Source: Branchiostoma floridae
Taxonomy: Eukaryota; Chordata; Leptocardii; Amphioxiformes; Branchiostomatidae
Reading direction: 5' to 3'
DNA length: 64,000 bases
NCBI RefSeq assembly: GCF_000003815.2
Contig: NC_049993.1
Location: 644,523 to 708,522, forward strand
This document shows, piece after piece, positions 9,401 through 22,600 of this stretch. Position 1 is the first letter of the stretch, and each line of letters begins with the position of its first letter. Under the pieces are notes generated by a model. That model saw only the letters and a list, made by a program, of their open reading frames with translations. It was not told the origin of the DNA and did no database searches. Made by a program: the position numbers and the translations under genes.

Positions 9401-12400
9401 AAAAGTGAGCCATGCTGATCTGTTTGGAGAGGAGAGTGAAGATGATACCTCCATGGCAACAGGAGATGGTACTTCCCAAGATGCATCATCAGGTACATGA
9501 TTAAGGGTTAATGACCCGCCCCGAGGTGTATATGGTGTCATAATGCCTGGGCCTTTATTATAGCCGCCGAATAAAACCACCGAGTGAGTGAAAAGAACGA
9601 GGTGATTTTATGAGGTGGTTTTAGCAAAGGACCAGGCGTTATGACACCATATATACCAAGGAACAGGTGGGTCATCAACGTTATTATCATATAGCCTACC
9701 CAAACTTGCAAACTCAAGACTCAGGGCCCCAAATTCATTTTTGGGATTAGGTGCACTGGTGCACCCAGCTTAAAAAATTGGGTGCACCAAAACTTTTTGG
9801 GTGCACCACTTAAACTTAAGTGATAACTGAATAATAAAATTACAAGCTATCAAATTCTTAAACAAGTACCATGACATGCAGACAGACATTTTTATATCTT
9901 TCTAACACTTAGATGTCAAGAATGTGATTTATACTGACATACTTTAATATCTTTACATACATAAACCTAAGAAAATATTTAGGTGCACCCTGTGCACCCA
10001 CAAAAATAATTGGGTGCACAGCTCCAATTTTGGGTGCACCTGGGTGCACATGCACCCAGTATTTCGAGCCCTGGGACTGTATGACGCGTAGATCCCTAGG
10101 TACTATACGTGTGAATTCCTTTGTTGTTTGGTAGTATAGATCAAGGAATAGGGGCATGGGAGGGATATAGCCATTGGTGGCAGGACATTGGGCTAGAACA
10201 GGCAGTCACTTTAGTGTCCGATGAAGAAAATATGTTTCCATTACTCCCTGACTAAGGTATACTTATGGGTTAGATACTGTAGTTTTCCATTCCGGATAGA
10301 AAAGAACACACTGCAGGATTGTTAGCATATGATCCACTTCCTACGCCGGTGAGAATTCCTCTAAAGACATGCGAGGAATGGTTGTAGACCCCCCGCTGAA
10401 GGGTCCCCCAATTTTTCCTGTAAACATAACAACAGTTGTTCTAGAACAGTTTTACCCCTTTCATAATCGAGTTTATTTGCAAACAGGTAAGAGAAAATAA
10501 AGGTTGGTAGACAGTCTTATTACCAAAGAAGAATTCCTCTGTCACACATATTCTTACTCTTGCTCTTGGCTATGAAATATCAGGGTCCTACCCAGGTTTA
10601 CTGACGGATAAGCAGGAAACAAAGGTCTGTCTATAGCTAGGGCCGTTTGGGTAGAGGCAGTCGTCTGGAATCCAACCGAGCTTGGATCCAGCAGGGCTCA
10701 TTGAGTCCAACTGTCTGTATATTTCTGTAGGTTACATAGAATTATGTAATCTAAAAAGAACTGAATGCATCCTCCTATGCAGCGACATCCAACGGCAAAA
10801 CCGCCTGTCTGGATGTACCCTGCTTTCTCAACTGTCACTCTTAGTTCCTGACCACCCTGCTTGTAAATTTAATGAGCTTATATATACAAGACCCATTTTG
10901 AAAACTAAAAGGCCTATTCCCTGATTGGTTGGACAGCCAGTTTGGGGGGACGTCCACAGGAACTAAGAGTGACAGTTGAGAAAGCAGGGTACATCCAGAC
11001 CAGACAGGCGGTTTCGCTGTTGGAAGTCCCTGCATAGGAGGATGGTATGAATGATGGTAAAGTGATGTCCACTTCCATGTTCAGATGACCCCACCAGTGG
11101 ACCTGACCTTGATCCTGAGGTTCTGCGCAGATTAGAGGAAGAGGAGTTTGAAGATTCGGAGGATCCGTACGAGGAGTGTCTTCGGATTTTCCAGGAGACC
11201 CACGGGAAAATGGCAGACAACAAGATGGGATCTCAGGACGCCCCTCAGGTGGGTTAGAAAGGACAGTCCACAAAGTCACCTGTTTAACAGTTCTACTTGT
11301 AAGTAGCAGTATGTTATCAATGCATGAAGTCTATAGAATATAGAATATATGTCATAAGAACAAATTTGAAATTAATACTAGAAGGAAATGCATTAGAAAA
11401 TGCAGGAGGTTTCCCTCCCATAAATTTTTCTTTTGTCAAGCTACTCACACGCAATACCATTAGGCTTGCCACTGAGGCGTCGCCAAAAAAAACTTTGCTT
11501 GCCCCTATGAACAACACACCAGCAAAAACAACATGTACAGTTTATGTTATAAGATCACCATGATCATATATGACTGTAGAACATACATGTTCATAATCAA
11601 ACATAAAAAGACTAAAGCCTTCATGTTGAAGTGAAGAGTGATGTTGTACCCCACAGTGTGAGGAAGAGGACCAGGCTCAGTTCACCAGTCTTCCTGGGCA
11701 GGCAGGGAAGAAACGGACGGCCCACCTGGCTAGCTTTGACACGGTGAGTGGAAGGAACAGATCTGTAAATTCAGTTGAATTCGTACTGTCACTTGTATTT
11801 CTTGGCACATCCCATTAAGAGTTTGTTGTAAGTTTGGTCTGACTTACAAGAGATATTTCTTTCCTGTATGTAAATCGTCCCGATGGGTATTTTATGTGCT
11901 ATCACCTGCCGCCCCCAGGGTAGATCATATGTCTTACATAGTACATGAAGGTGTTACAGTAATTTCTATTGTTACTTGTCACTTTCTTTGACAAAAATTC
12001 TCATTCTGCCTTTTTATACATCAATAAAGTTGATACTGGTATCATCATCATCATCATGGCAGGGTATTTTTGCTCTCTTTGACTCAGTTTGAAGAACCCC
12101 TTCCTTGAACTGTTCCAGACAGTATATTATATAAAATATTAGGTATATATAGGATTAGGTAGGTAGGAAGTATATATTACTCATATTTTTGGAATGATAT
12201 TTGGTGTGTTATTGAAGCATGGAACCTTTTGTGATGATTAGTCCCACATGAAACGGGTGACTCCGAAGCGACCCAGACCAACAGCCTCACAGCAGATTCA
12301 CAACAGATACAAACAACTGCAGGAGATGGCTGCAGCAGCGCCACCTGCTGACCCTGAGGTGAACTACAGACTTTCTGATGTTTTATCAATACATTATATG

Positions 12401-13571
12401 TTTTCTATGGTTTAATATAGTTGTAGCTACTGTAAGACAAGTGTACGGAATGCGTTAGGGTTGGATGATTCCTTATGTTCAGGTTGTTGCGGAGGGTTGA
12501 GAACACTTAAGAAACCGATAGACGGACAAGAAAAGAAATACAACTAGCCACTTTGGATGCTTAGACTCGACTGCTTTATTTTAACTCTTCAAACGGGTCG
12601 AACGCCACACCTACAAGTGATCGCAAACATCGCTATTTGACGTCGAACGCCCACACTTGTCAGCAGGTGTGAACGTCAAAAAGTCGCAATCTAAGAATGT
12701 ACTTGTACTATTTTTACACAAACACTATACATGTTGATATGTTATGGAAGAATACAATTACTTTCAAGTAATAGGAGTCATTGAATTTTACAGTCGTCTT
12801 AAGGGTATCATGAGGACATGGTTACTCAGATCATGTGACCTTCCAAAAGTTTGATAAAAGTGTGGGTTTGGGTTGATACAGACTTCCAACAACCTCCAAC
12901 TACCTTTTTTTTACCTCACAATTCCAGAGGTCACATGTACTGAGCAGCCAGTTGTCTTACAGAAGACCAGCAGACTGGTGGAATATTTGGTGTGTTGGAT
13001 TCTAACCGTTTGTTGGATTCTAACATGTTTGTGTTGTGTTCCAGCCAACCTCCCGTCAGTCAGGCTCCTTACTCAGCTCAGCTGCACAGAAAAAACGCCT
13101 GGCCCACCGACCAAAGATCCCACCACCCACCGGGAAATACAGCCTCAGCAATAGAGGCACTGCAACCTCCCAGAACAGCCCCCACAAATCCACCCCCCCT
13201 CCTGCTGCCACCCTGGCCAGGACTGCGCCGAAGGGGGGGCGGCGTGTTGCTCACACACCTGCTCCTGTAAGTCAGCGCTAGTTTGGGAACACCAAACCAA
13301 TTTCATCATTTATTACAGATAGGGTCTCAGGGTCTCAGATTTAATTTTTTTATGTCCTATTAAAAAAAATCACAATCATGTACCATTCAGAATATGAATC
13401 AAGCTACTACTACTACTACTATTACTCAAAATGCTCAACTCATATTTTTGACACCAAAACTTGCCCTTGGCTTTCTACCGTAATTGATAAAGTGTATTTA
13501 TTTATCAATGCTCTAAAAGTGTGTGTGTTTGTCAGTGTATGCATGTGTGTCAGAGTGTGTGTGTGTGTCTT

Positions 13572-13613
<42 letters not shown>

Positions 13614-16600
13614 CGGGTGCACATTTGTGTCTGTGTGTGTGTGTGAGTGTGTGCATCTGTGTCTTTGTGTGAGTGCGCACATGCATGTGTGTGTGTGCGC
13701 GTCTGTTTGTGTGAGTGTGAGTGTGTGCATCTGTGTGTGCGTGTGTGTGCTGTCATGTATCCTCCGTGCTTTCATTTTTTGTTTGCTTTGGAAGGGTTAC
13801 AAAGGGGTTAATGTTGCTTGTGTGTCTGATATGGGCATGGCATGAGTATTGATGTTTACATGTCAATATTTTCCACTGCAGACTACATTGAAGAGGCCGA
13901 CTGTGCCTGCAGAGTTTGGGTCCAAAATCCCCACCAGCACCAGACAACTGTACCTGAACAAGATCGTGGACGAGTGTTTACTCATCTGTCAGTCAGAACA
14001 GGCAGCCTATGACAGGGTCAGTTTCTCACCATAAGGCCATGTTGATTTCATTATGTGGATGATGTCTTGATGGAACCCCAAAACTGATGTTGAGCGGTAG
14101 TGATTGTGCATGGGAGTGAATAAAAACGTTTTGCCCCATAAAACCGTTACCTTCACTATGAATCTAAGTAGCCACGAAGGTTGAAAAAATAACCTAGCAC
14201 ATGGAGTATGGAATACTGAACAAAAAATATAGTTTTTGTTCTTTGACATCTTTGGCCTTGGAGTTGGCATTGACATTCTACAACGTATGTATTAATTTTC
14301 TGATGTATCTTTTTTTTTTAATCTGCAGCTTGTATTTGGTCATTTTGCAGCTGCTTTGTACAATTTACAGCATGAAAATATATTTTTTTTGTTGGCCATA
14401 GAATGAAAACAACATGGCCTGAACTATGATTTAGTTCTTGATTAATTAATAATATTATGTAATTTAGTCTTCATGTTTTCCTACCCTGCATGTTGAAATG
14501 AAATGTGTTTATGGAACCAGAATTCTTTCTTATGACTGTGTTCCTTCACACCATTGAGAGACTTTACTGGTACCTTGACAGTATCATGTCATTCAGTTTC
14601 CCCTCAACTCTACACACTGCTAGCCTGAGTACCATCCAGATAGTAGTTCACTCCTATGTTCGCTTCTGCTATCTGCCTGGAGACCTGCACATTCAAACCC
14701 TTTGGTGGTAACGTCAGTTATTGAGCGAATTAAGGAATGTGTTCTCATCTACATGCAAGCACGTCTAACCCCCACAGGATGGGGAACAACAGACGTTAAA
14801 CCGGAGAGTGATTGAGTGTGAGTGAGCACTCGTTCGGCGCAAGGGGAAGGAGGGCTTTTATCGGTGTTGGAACACCGGTTCGAACGAGCGCTTAAACCCA
14901 TTCCAAACCAATCAGTGCCTGTGTCCAAAATTTGGACGATAACGTGGTACGGGATCCCAGACAGAACAGCAGAGAAGCAACCTACATGTATACAGTGTAT
15001 AATGAATGTCAGAGCTAGAAGTGACTGTATATAGTATATAATGAACGCCGGAGCGAACGTCTTTCCAGATGGTACGAAGGCTAACACTGTGTATGGTTTT
15101 CCTTTGTGCAGGCCCTGAAGGAGGAGAAAGACTGCTATGACCGCTGCACTGCCCGACAAGGCTACCTGACGGCCACAGTGTCCACCATCAGGAGACTGCG
15201 CAGTGAACACGGACTGACCACCACTCCTTCTAAAGGTCAGGGGAACTATCCTACTCAACAAGCCACAACATCATGATATATCATGTTTAACCAATTTATA
15301 TGTACATCTAGAACATATCAATATCCTGAATGTGTCCTGAATATCCCATATGTCCCCTGTATGTGTCCTGAATGTGCCCTTTACATATATGTGTCTTGTA
15401 TGTGCCCTGTATGTGTCCTGAATATGCCCCTGTATGTGCCATGAATATGCCCTGTATGTGTCCTGAATATGCCCTGTATGTGTCCTGAATATGCCCTGCA
15501 TGTGTCCTGTACATGTATGTGCCCTGTATATGTCCTGTATTTGCCCTGTATGTGTTTTGAACATGCCCTGTATGTCCTATGTATGCGTCCTGTATAGGGC
15601 TGGGTACCGGTAGAGAAACTTTAGGTCCAGGTCCGGTTCAGGTCCAGAGGATCAGGTCCAACCTGGACCTGATTCAGTATGTGAAAACTTGTGCATGGAC
15701 AAAATTCAAAACAATGGTCCATTTCACTAGGAAGAAATCTGTTTGTGGAGTATTCGACTCCAACTGGCGTTTTAAACGATTAGCTATAAACCTTCAGTTG
15801 GTAGAAACGACTATAGACTCAATGCTACTTTGCTCTAAGTCTGTTATTTTCTTTGACCGGTAAGCTCCAAAACATGTGAATGCCCTGATCATATAATCTA
15901 TTCATTTTCCAACTGTTACAGGTCCAACATCCGGTCAACCAAATTTTTTCAGGTCCGGTTTTTCCGGACCGGTATAATAAGAAACACCGGTTTTGTACCG
16001 GTACATTGTACCGGTACCCAGCCCTACATGTAGTTCTGTATGTGTCTTGAATATGCCCTGTACATGTATGTATGTGTCCTGCAGCTGTTTCGTCCAGCCA
16101 GCAGCGGCCTAAGATGTCCCATGCTGCAGTGTTGGGTGGTTCCAAGGCTGCTCACACCAGTTTCTCCATCCACAGACATCCCAGTCAGTCTACAGGAAAC
16201 TCCCTACAAGGTCAGGGCTCTTCCCTTTGCACATTGACATGATTTGTCTGTATAATGTACTGTGGCACATTTACCAATGAATAAATAAATGATGATTTCA
16301 CTGGACGTTTCAAGTCCATATCCAAGATAGCAAGTGCAAGTGTTTGCAGTAAAGACCCGCATACATGTAGTCCTCAATTCTGTGCTTTATTCATAACTGC
16401 AAGAATGCGTTCAAAGGTGGCAGACTTCACCCCTTTCAGCACCATCGTTAGTCCCACAATCTGAGACCAACATCTTTGACCCATGCTGANNNNNNNNNNN
16501 NNNNNNNNNNNNNNNNNNNNNNNNNNNNNNNNNNNNNNNNNNNNNNNNNNNNNNNNNNNNNNNNNNNNNNNNNNNNNNNNNNNNNNNNNACATGGCATCA

Positions 16601-19600
16601 GCTTTGGGTCAATTGCAACCAACAACAAAGGTTGAAGTCTAAGTGGTGAGGAATAGGTGGTTAAATAAATGACTAAACACACATTGTCAGTCTATACAGA
16701 ACAATAGACTCTTCATTTTCTTTCCCTTTTTTTTCTTTGACTTTGAAAACAGCTTTGGCTTTCTATGCCACTAGTATCCATTTTTCGATATTTTGTTTTC
16801 AAATTACAGCATCCATGTACTCATTTTACAGCTTCTTGTGGTAATGGTCAAAAACAGAATGTACATGTGGTCGTCATTCATATAATGGAATCAACATGGC
16901 TTTATGTGTAAAAATGGCCTCTGTTCATAAAATAGAGTCACACAGTGGTATTGTTGAATATGTGACTACTACATGTATACATGTAGGTGCAGAAGTATAC
17001 AGACATCTACTGCAGTACGTACTTACTGAAGAACAGATGAAAGAAAATGGTTTCCCTCGACCCAGCATGGACAAGCCTGGTTCAGCTCTCCTCTTCAAGG
17101 AGCAAACCAAGAAGTTTTCCGACCGTAAGATGTCATTTTACTGTCATTGTCACTATCATTTTCCTGTCCTCTTATTATCATGTGGAATTGCATCAGCCTG
17201 TTTTACCCCTGGTCCACAGCCAGGCTCAGAAATAATAATGGACTGTGTTGTGGCCAGCCTGAAATCATTTTCTGTCCCCTCTATTTTGAATCCTATTGAG
17301 CGCCTGGGGGCTTCCCCAGAAAATTTTGAAATCTACACCCTCTGAAGCGCTTTTTCCTTCATTTTGAGGTGTAAATTTTCCTGGTAAACTAAGCTCTTCA
17401 ACAGCATCTGTTTTCATTGGTGAAAAATTACACAAGGGAGACAGTTTTATTATATCGTAACATATCAATTTTTGTCCATCACAGAGGGTGGAATTGGCAA
17501 AAAAATTTTTCTGTCCTCAGCTAGGAAATTCTGTCAAAGGATGGAAAGACGGGTGCTGCCCTCGCGAAGCTCAGTCATACAGTTGATGCATACAGGAACA
17601 CTTTTCCAATGTGATTCCTATGCATGGCTGAGGGAAACAGAAGGGAAAGCCAATGGAATCATAGCTAATTTCCGTGACCAACTACTCCACCCACAGAAAC
17701 ACAAGGCCCTGCCAGCCTGCTGTCAGCTAGATACAGGATGCCCCTTGTGGCCCAGGAGTGCCTCATTGTGATTGATTACCAAGAATCACAAGAGGCACAC
17801 ATAAGATTCACTGTCTCTAATTGGCGAAAAGGAAAGTTGTCCGTTGTATGTCCTCTTAAACAAACATTAGAAGCTCTCTGACTGGGTAAAAAAGGCAGGA
17901 TACACACAGGAAATAGCTCTCTTTTTGCCTGGTGTGTTTCTCCTGCATTTCTCCTCTGCTTCATCTGTATGACTGAGCTTTGGAAGGGTGGCTACAACCC
18001 TGGACTGTGTCCTTCTCAAAACTCAGTTTCAAATTCAATGACAATAAAAGATTTATTCCCCTTGGTTTCTCACCTCAGCTACCATGAAGTCTTGTGCTCG
18101 CTGTGGGAAACAGTTCACAGTGTTGAACAACAACCGTTACCTGAAGAGGGATGAATGTGTTTATCACCATGGCAAGCTGTGGAAACGGAGAGGTTTGGCA
18201 CTTCTACCTCTTATGCCTCATTCAAATTAATGTGTACATGTACCTTTAGAATCCAGGGCTCGAAATACGACCTGCATATGCAGGTTAGTGCAGGTAAAAT
18301 TGGAGCTGTGCAGGTATTTCTGGTGTCTACCTGCACCTAGCCTGCTATGATGCCGGTGCATGTGGATTGTTCTTAGCTGCATTGACTGTTACCAAATATA
18401 AAGTGTAAAAGGAAAAATAGCAATGATTACTAAACAATTTTAGTATGATCCATACTTCCTAAATTCAGAGTGGTGCAGGTAAAATTTGTCAGATAATTTT
18501 TAATGTTACCTGCACCAGTGCAGGTATGCCGAAAAAAGTATTTCGAGTCCTGGAATCATTACGTCGACCGATGATGATGATTTATTTATTGATCTTTAGG
18601 GTAGTCCCTTCAGTTAACGTGGTAACTGATTTCCAAGGGAGCCCTATGCTGATGATAATCATTATGTTCCATTTTTTGGTCAACAGGGAAAAGGCATTGT
18701 AATATAACAAAGTGTTTTCCAAGTGACTGAAAGGTGTTCTGAATCCACTTCTGAACTGAAAGTCATGTGTTAGTCATTGTAGTATGTTCTATAGGAAGTG
18801 TCCTACAGTACTGCTGCTTCCTGCTAGGGGGCAGCAGTAATTTATGTGAGTTCACTTTCTCAATTTCTTGTGATTTAAGTGCTTCTGTCACCAATGACAC
18901 AAAACAACAGGTCTTTATTACTTTAGTTCTTCCCGTACCTTGAGGCACATCAGGCCGCCCTTTTCCTATCTTCCTGAGAAGCAAACAGTGCAAAGTACAT
19001 AGTATTACAAAAGTTTTCCTAGTGTTTGCTTTTCTACGTCTCAAAATAGATTTCTTGCGATTTGCAGCGCCTGGTTCACTATCACAGGTGGAAATTAACT
19101 TAATTTTCTGGCATCGGGAATCAAGAACAAGAAGTACAGTACATGTACTACTTGTAATATTCAATGTTCAATAACAACAGAAGGGTCACCGTGTATATTT
19201 TGTACAACAGACTGTTCATCTAGTAATTCTCTTATGGCTGATGGTAGTCAGGAAATGTTGAATTTTTGTGGCATAAGCACTTTCCCAATATTGAAGTTTG
19301 TGGTAATGATTGCCATTGTTGGTAGTAGAATGACGTGTTGTTGTGTGTTTGTGTCCCAGTGGCAGGAGGTTTTGAGTCCAGATACACCTGCTGTCAGGGC
19401 GACGCCCAGGCTGATGGCTGCTGTACAGGAGAGGTAGGTTGATTTCTACACCCCACACTGACTTCAGGAAAATAACATCATTCCACAATGTCAGTGCCAA
19501 TTTCAATACCAATTTAGCAAAGGAACAACCCATCATTTTTTTGGTTTCTGTCTATTTTATGTTATACTTTTTATGTCATGTAGACCACCATTATACATCA

Positions 19601-22600
19601 TGTATGCTGTGTGTTTTGTATGGACTCTAATAACCTGCTGATAACAGAATGATGTGATGCTGCATCAGTAGTAAAATGAAGTAGTTTTTTATATTGTCTT
19701 TTTTGCCGATTGTTCAGCTGCATGTATGGGACTCTAGGAAGGAGGATCTGGACGGATATGTCACCACCTTACAGAAGTCACCTACAGAAGACCCGGGGGT
19801 GTTTGCATTGGACTGTGAAATGGTATGTCATAAGAAATCATAGTCATAACAAATAGACAGTGGAAGGATTTTATGTTATGATATATTATATATTGGTTAT
19901 CAGCTGCATTTACATGTACATGTAGGTAGAAAAAAATGTCAGTACCAACATTGTATTTGCTACTTTTATAACTTTATGATTACTTGTAGTTTTCACTCCA
20001 ATTGAAAGTGCAACTTTGCCACTGCCCAATAGACTTGTTTGGTGATTTCTGTCATGAAAAGCTATTTTGCAGGCAGACAGTGCTGCATGGAAAATTGTAA
20101 CAACCTTGTAACATGTAGCAATGGATAACAGATAATCTAATAGGATATTTTTGATGATATGTCTTTTCATCAGTTTGGAATGACCAATTCATGTGATGAC
20201 ACATTTAAAGGCGCCCAGAGCAGTTTTTAGAGCATTAAAATCAAAAATATTCTGGATGAGACAATCAATACGATATTGACATTTACTTCAACATACTAGC
20301 ACATTTGTATCATTATTTCGTACTTTCAGCGTTTTAAAGGACGCACATACAAGCCACAAACGACCCCTTTGATTTATTGGATCCTTCAAAATAAGTCAGC
20401 ACAGGATCGAGCCACTTAGTAACGGTTTCCCGTCGGTGATTTTGGGGGATTTTCGAACGCGTGAGGTCACTGAGAGATTTGAATCTGATTCGTGTGTTCG
20501 TAAGTCGAAACCTGATTCGAACAAGTGACGATATCTCCGGAAGTGTTTGGGACTCATTGGTCATGTTTGTGAGGGTTCCAAAATTTTGAAATAATGGCTG
20601 CCCCAGTGGCGCGGGCAGCGCTCAGATTTTCAATAAGATCTCATCACCCAACAACGTCTTATCTTTGCTCAATGAAGGTCGATATGCAAAGACATATCCT
20701 TTATCAGTTAGAGTATAAATACTCTATCAGGCAGAGTATAAATATAGAGTATTTATACTCTATCAGAGTATATATCGTCCTTCATGCGGAGTATACATGT
20801 ATATCCTCCAAGTTGCTGGACAATACTCTATTTCATTATATATCCTCGGTTAGGCTCTATTTCATTATATATCCTCGGTTAGGCTGGATTAGTCTTGATT
20901 TGTTTGAGCATATATCCTCATCTTTTTGTTATTATTTGAAGAAAGTTTCTTAAAAATGCAAAAACCAAGTCATGAAGGCTGCATTTTAATGAAAAGAAAA
21001 GCTTAATTTTTGTGTTTTGAAGCCAAAAAAAAGGATTAAAATGGATTTTCCCTTATTATTTTGGATTCTGTTCATGATTGTTATTTAACCTTACTGTGTG
21101 TAAAAAGACTTGAAAATTGAATTTGAAGAAACGAAAAAAATTGCTCTGGGTGCCTTTAATATAATGTAATTGTTGGTACATATCAAGCCACATATCTGTC
21201 CAGAAAAAGATACTGTCTTACAAAGCTGCTGTATTTGTACTTCCATCCATGTCAGTGTTACACATACGGAGGGATGGAGCTCACCAGAGTCTCTGTGGTC
21301 AACTGGTCAAACAAACTTGTATATGAGACCCTGGTCAAGCCTGAAAACAAAGTTATTGACTACAACACCAGGTAAGTCACATGTTAGATCATAGCAAAAG
21401 ATGCTGATATTGATTAAGGTGCTTATGACACCAAAACACATTGTTTCTCCTCTGTATGTACATTTATCCTGTACCTATCCTTTGCTGTCTCCCCTGTATG
21501 TTCATTTATCCTGTACCTACCCTTTGCTGGTCTCCCCTGTATGTTCATTTATCCTGTACCTAACCTTTGCTGTCTCCCCTGCATGTTCATTTATCCTGTA
21601 CCTAACCTTTGCTGGTCTCCCCTGTATGTTCATTTATCCTGTACCTAACCTTTGCTGGTCTCCCCTGTATGTTCATTTATCCTGTACCTAACCTTTGCTG
21701 GTCTCCCCTGTATGTTCATTTATCCTGTACCTAACCTTTGCTGGTCTCCCCTGCATGTTCATTTATCCTGTACCTAACCTTTGCTGGTCTCCCCTGTATG
21801 TTCATTTATCCTGTACCTAACCTTTGCTGGTCTCCCCTGTATGTTCATTTATCCTGTACCTAACCTTTGCTGGTCTCCCCTGTATGTTCATCTATCCTGT
21901 ACCTACCCTTTGCTGTCTCCCCTGTATGTTCACTTATCCTGTACCTAACCTTTGCTGGTCTCCCCTGTATGTTCATTTATCCTGTACCTAACCTTTGCTG
22001 GTCTCCCCTGTATGTTCATTTATCCTGTACCTAACCTTTGCTGGTCTCCCATGTAGGTACATTTATCCTGTACCTAACCTTTGCGTATGTCCCCTGTAGG
22101 TTCAGTCCTATAAAGGAAGAGGACATGGATGGTATAGAGACCAGCATAAGGGATGTCCAGGCAGTGTTGTTGAGTATGTTCAGTGCTGATACTATACTTC
22201 TGGGACACAGTCTAGAGAGTGACCTTTTATCACTCAAGGTAGGATTTCAGTTTGTCCTCTCATGATGTTAGTGTATCATATGGGGGGGGGGCTAATTATA
22301 TGAGTAAAAAAACTGGATCAAAATGAAAATGACTACCTACCCAGCATATACAAAACCCAGACAAAGTTTGACTGTCTAATTTTTTCTTAGTAGCGAGAAT
22401 TGCATGCAGAGTGAATTTCCATAAACATTACAGTCACTGTATGTATTGTTTGCTTCCAATGTTAAACATTGCTCTCATTGAGATGACCTCTATTTCAGAT
22501 GTGAAATATGTATCATGATTTTTCCTCTGCCCAGATCATTCACAGTAAAGTAGTGGACACCTCTGTGGTTTTCCCCCATAAGATGGGCCCGCCCTTCAAG

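Noticed and set aside
13378..13845. 155-codon ORF rich in Val and Cys
   Set aside because: It is a reading of the (GT)n microsatellite inside REXO1 intron 6.
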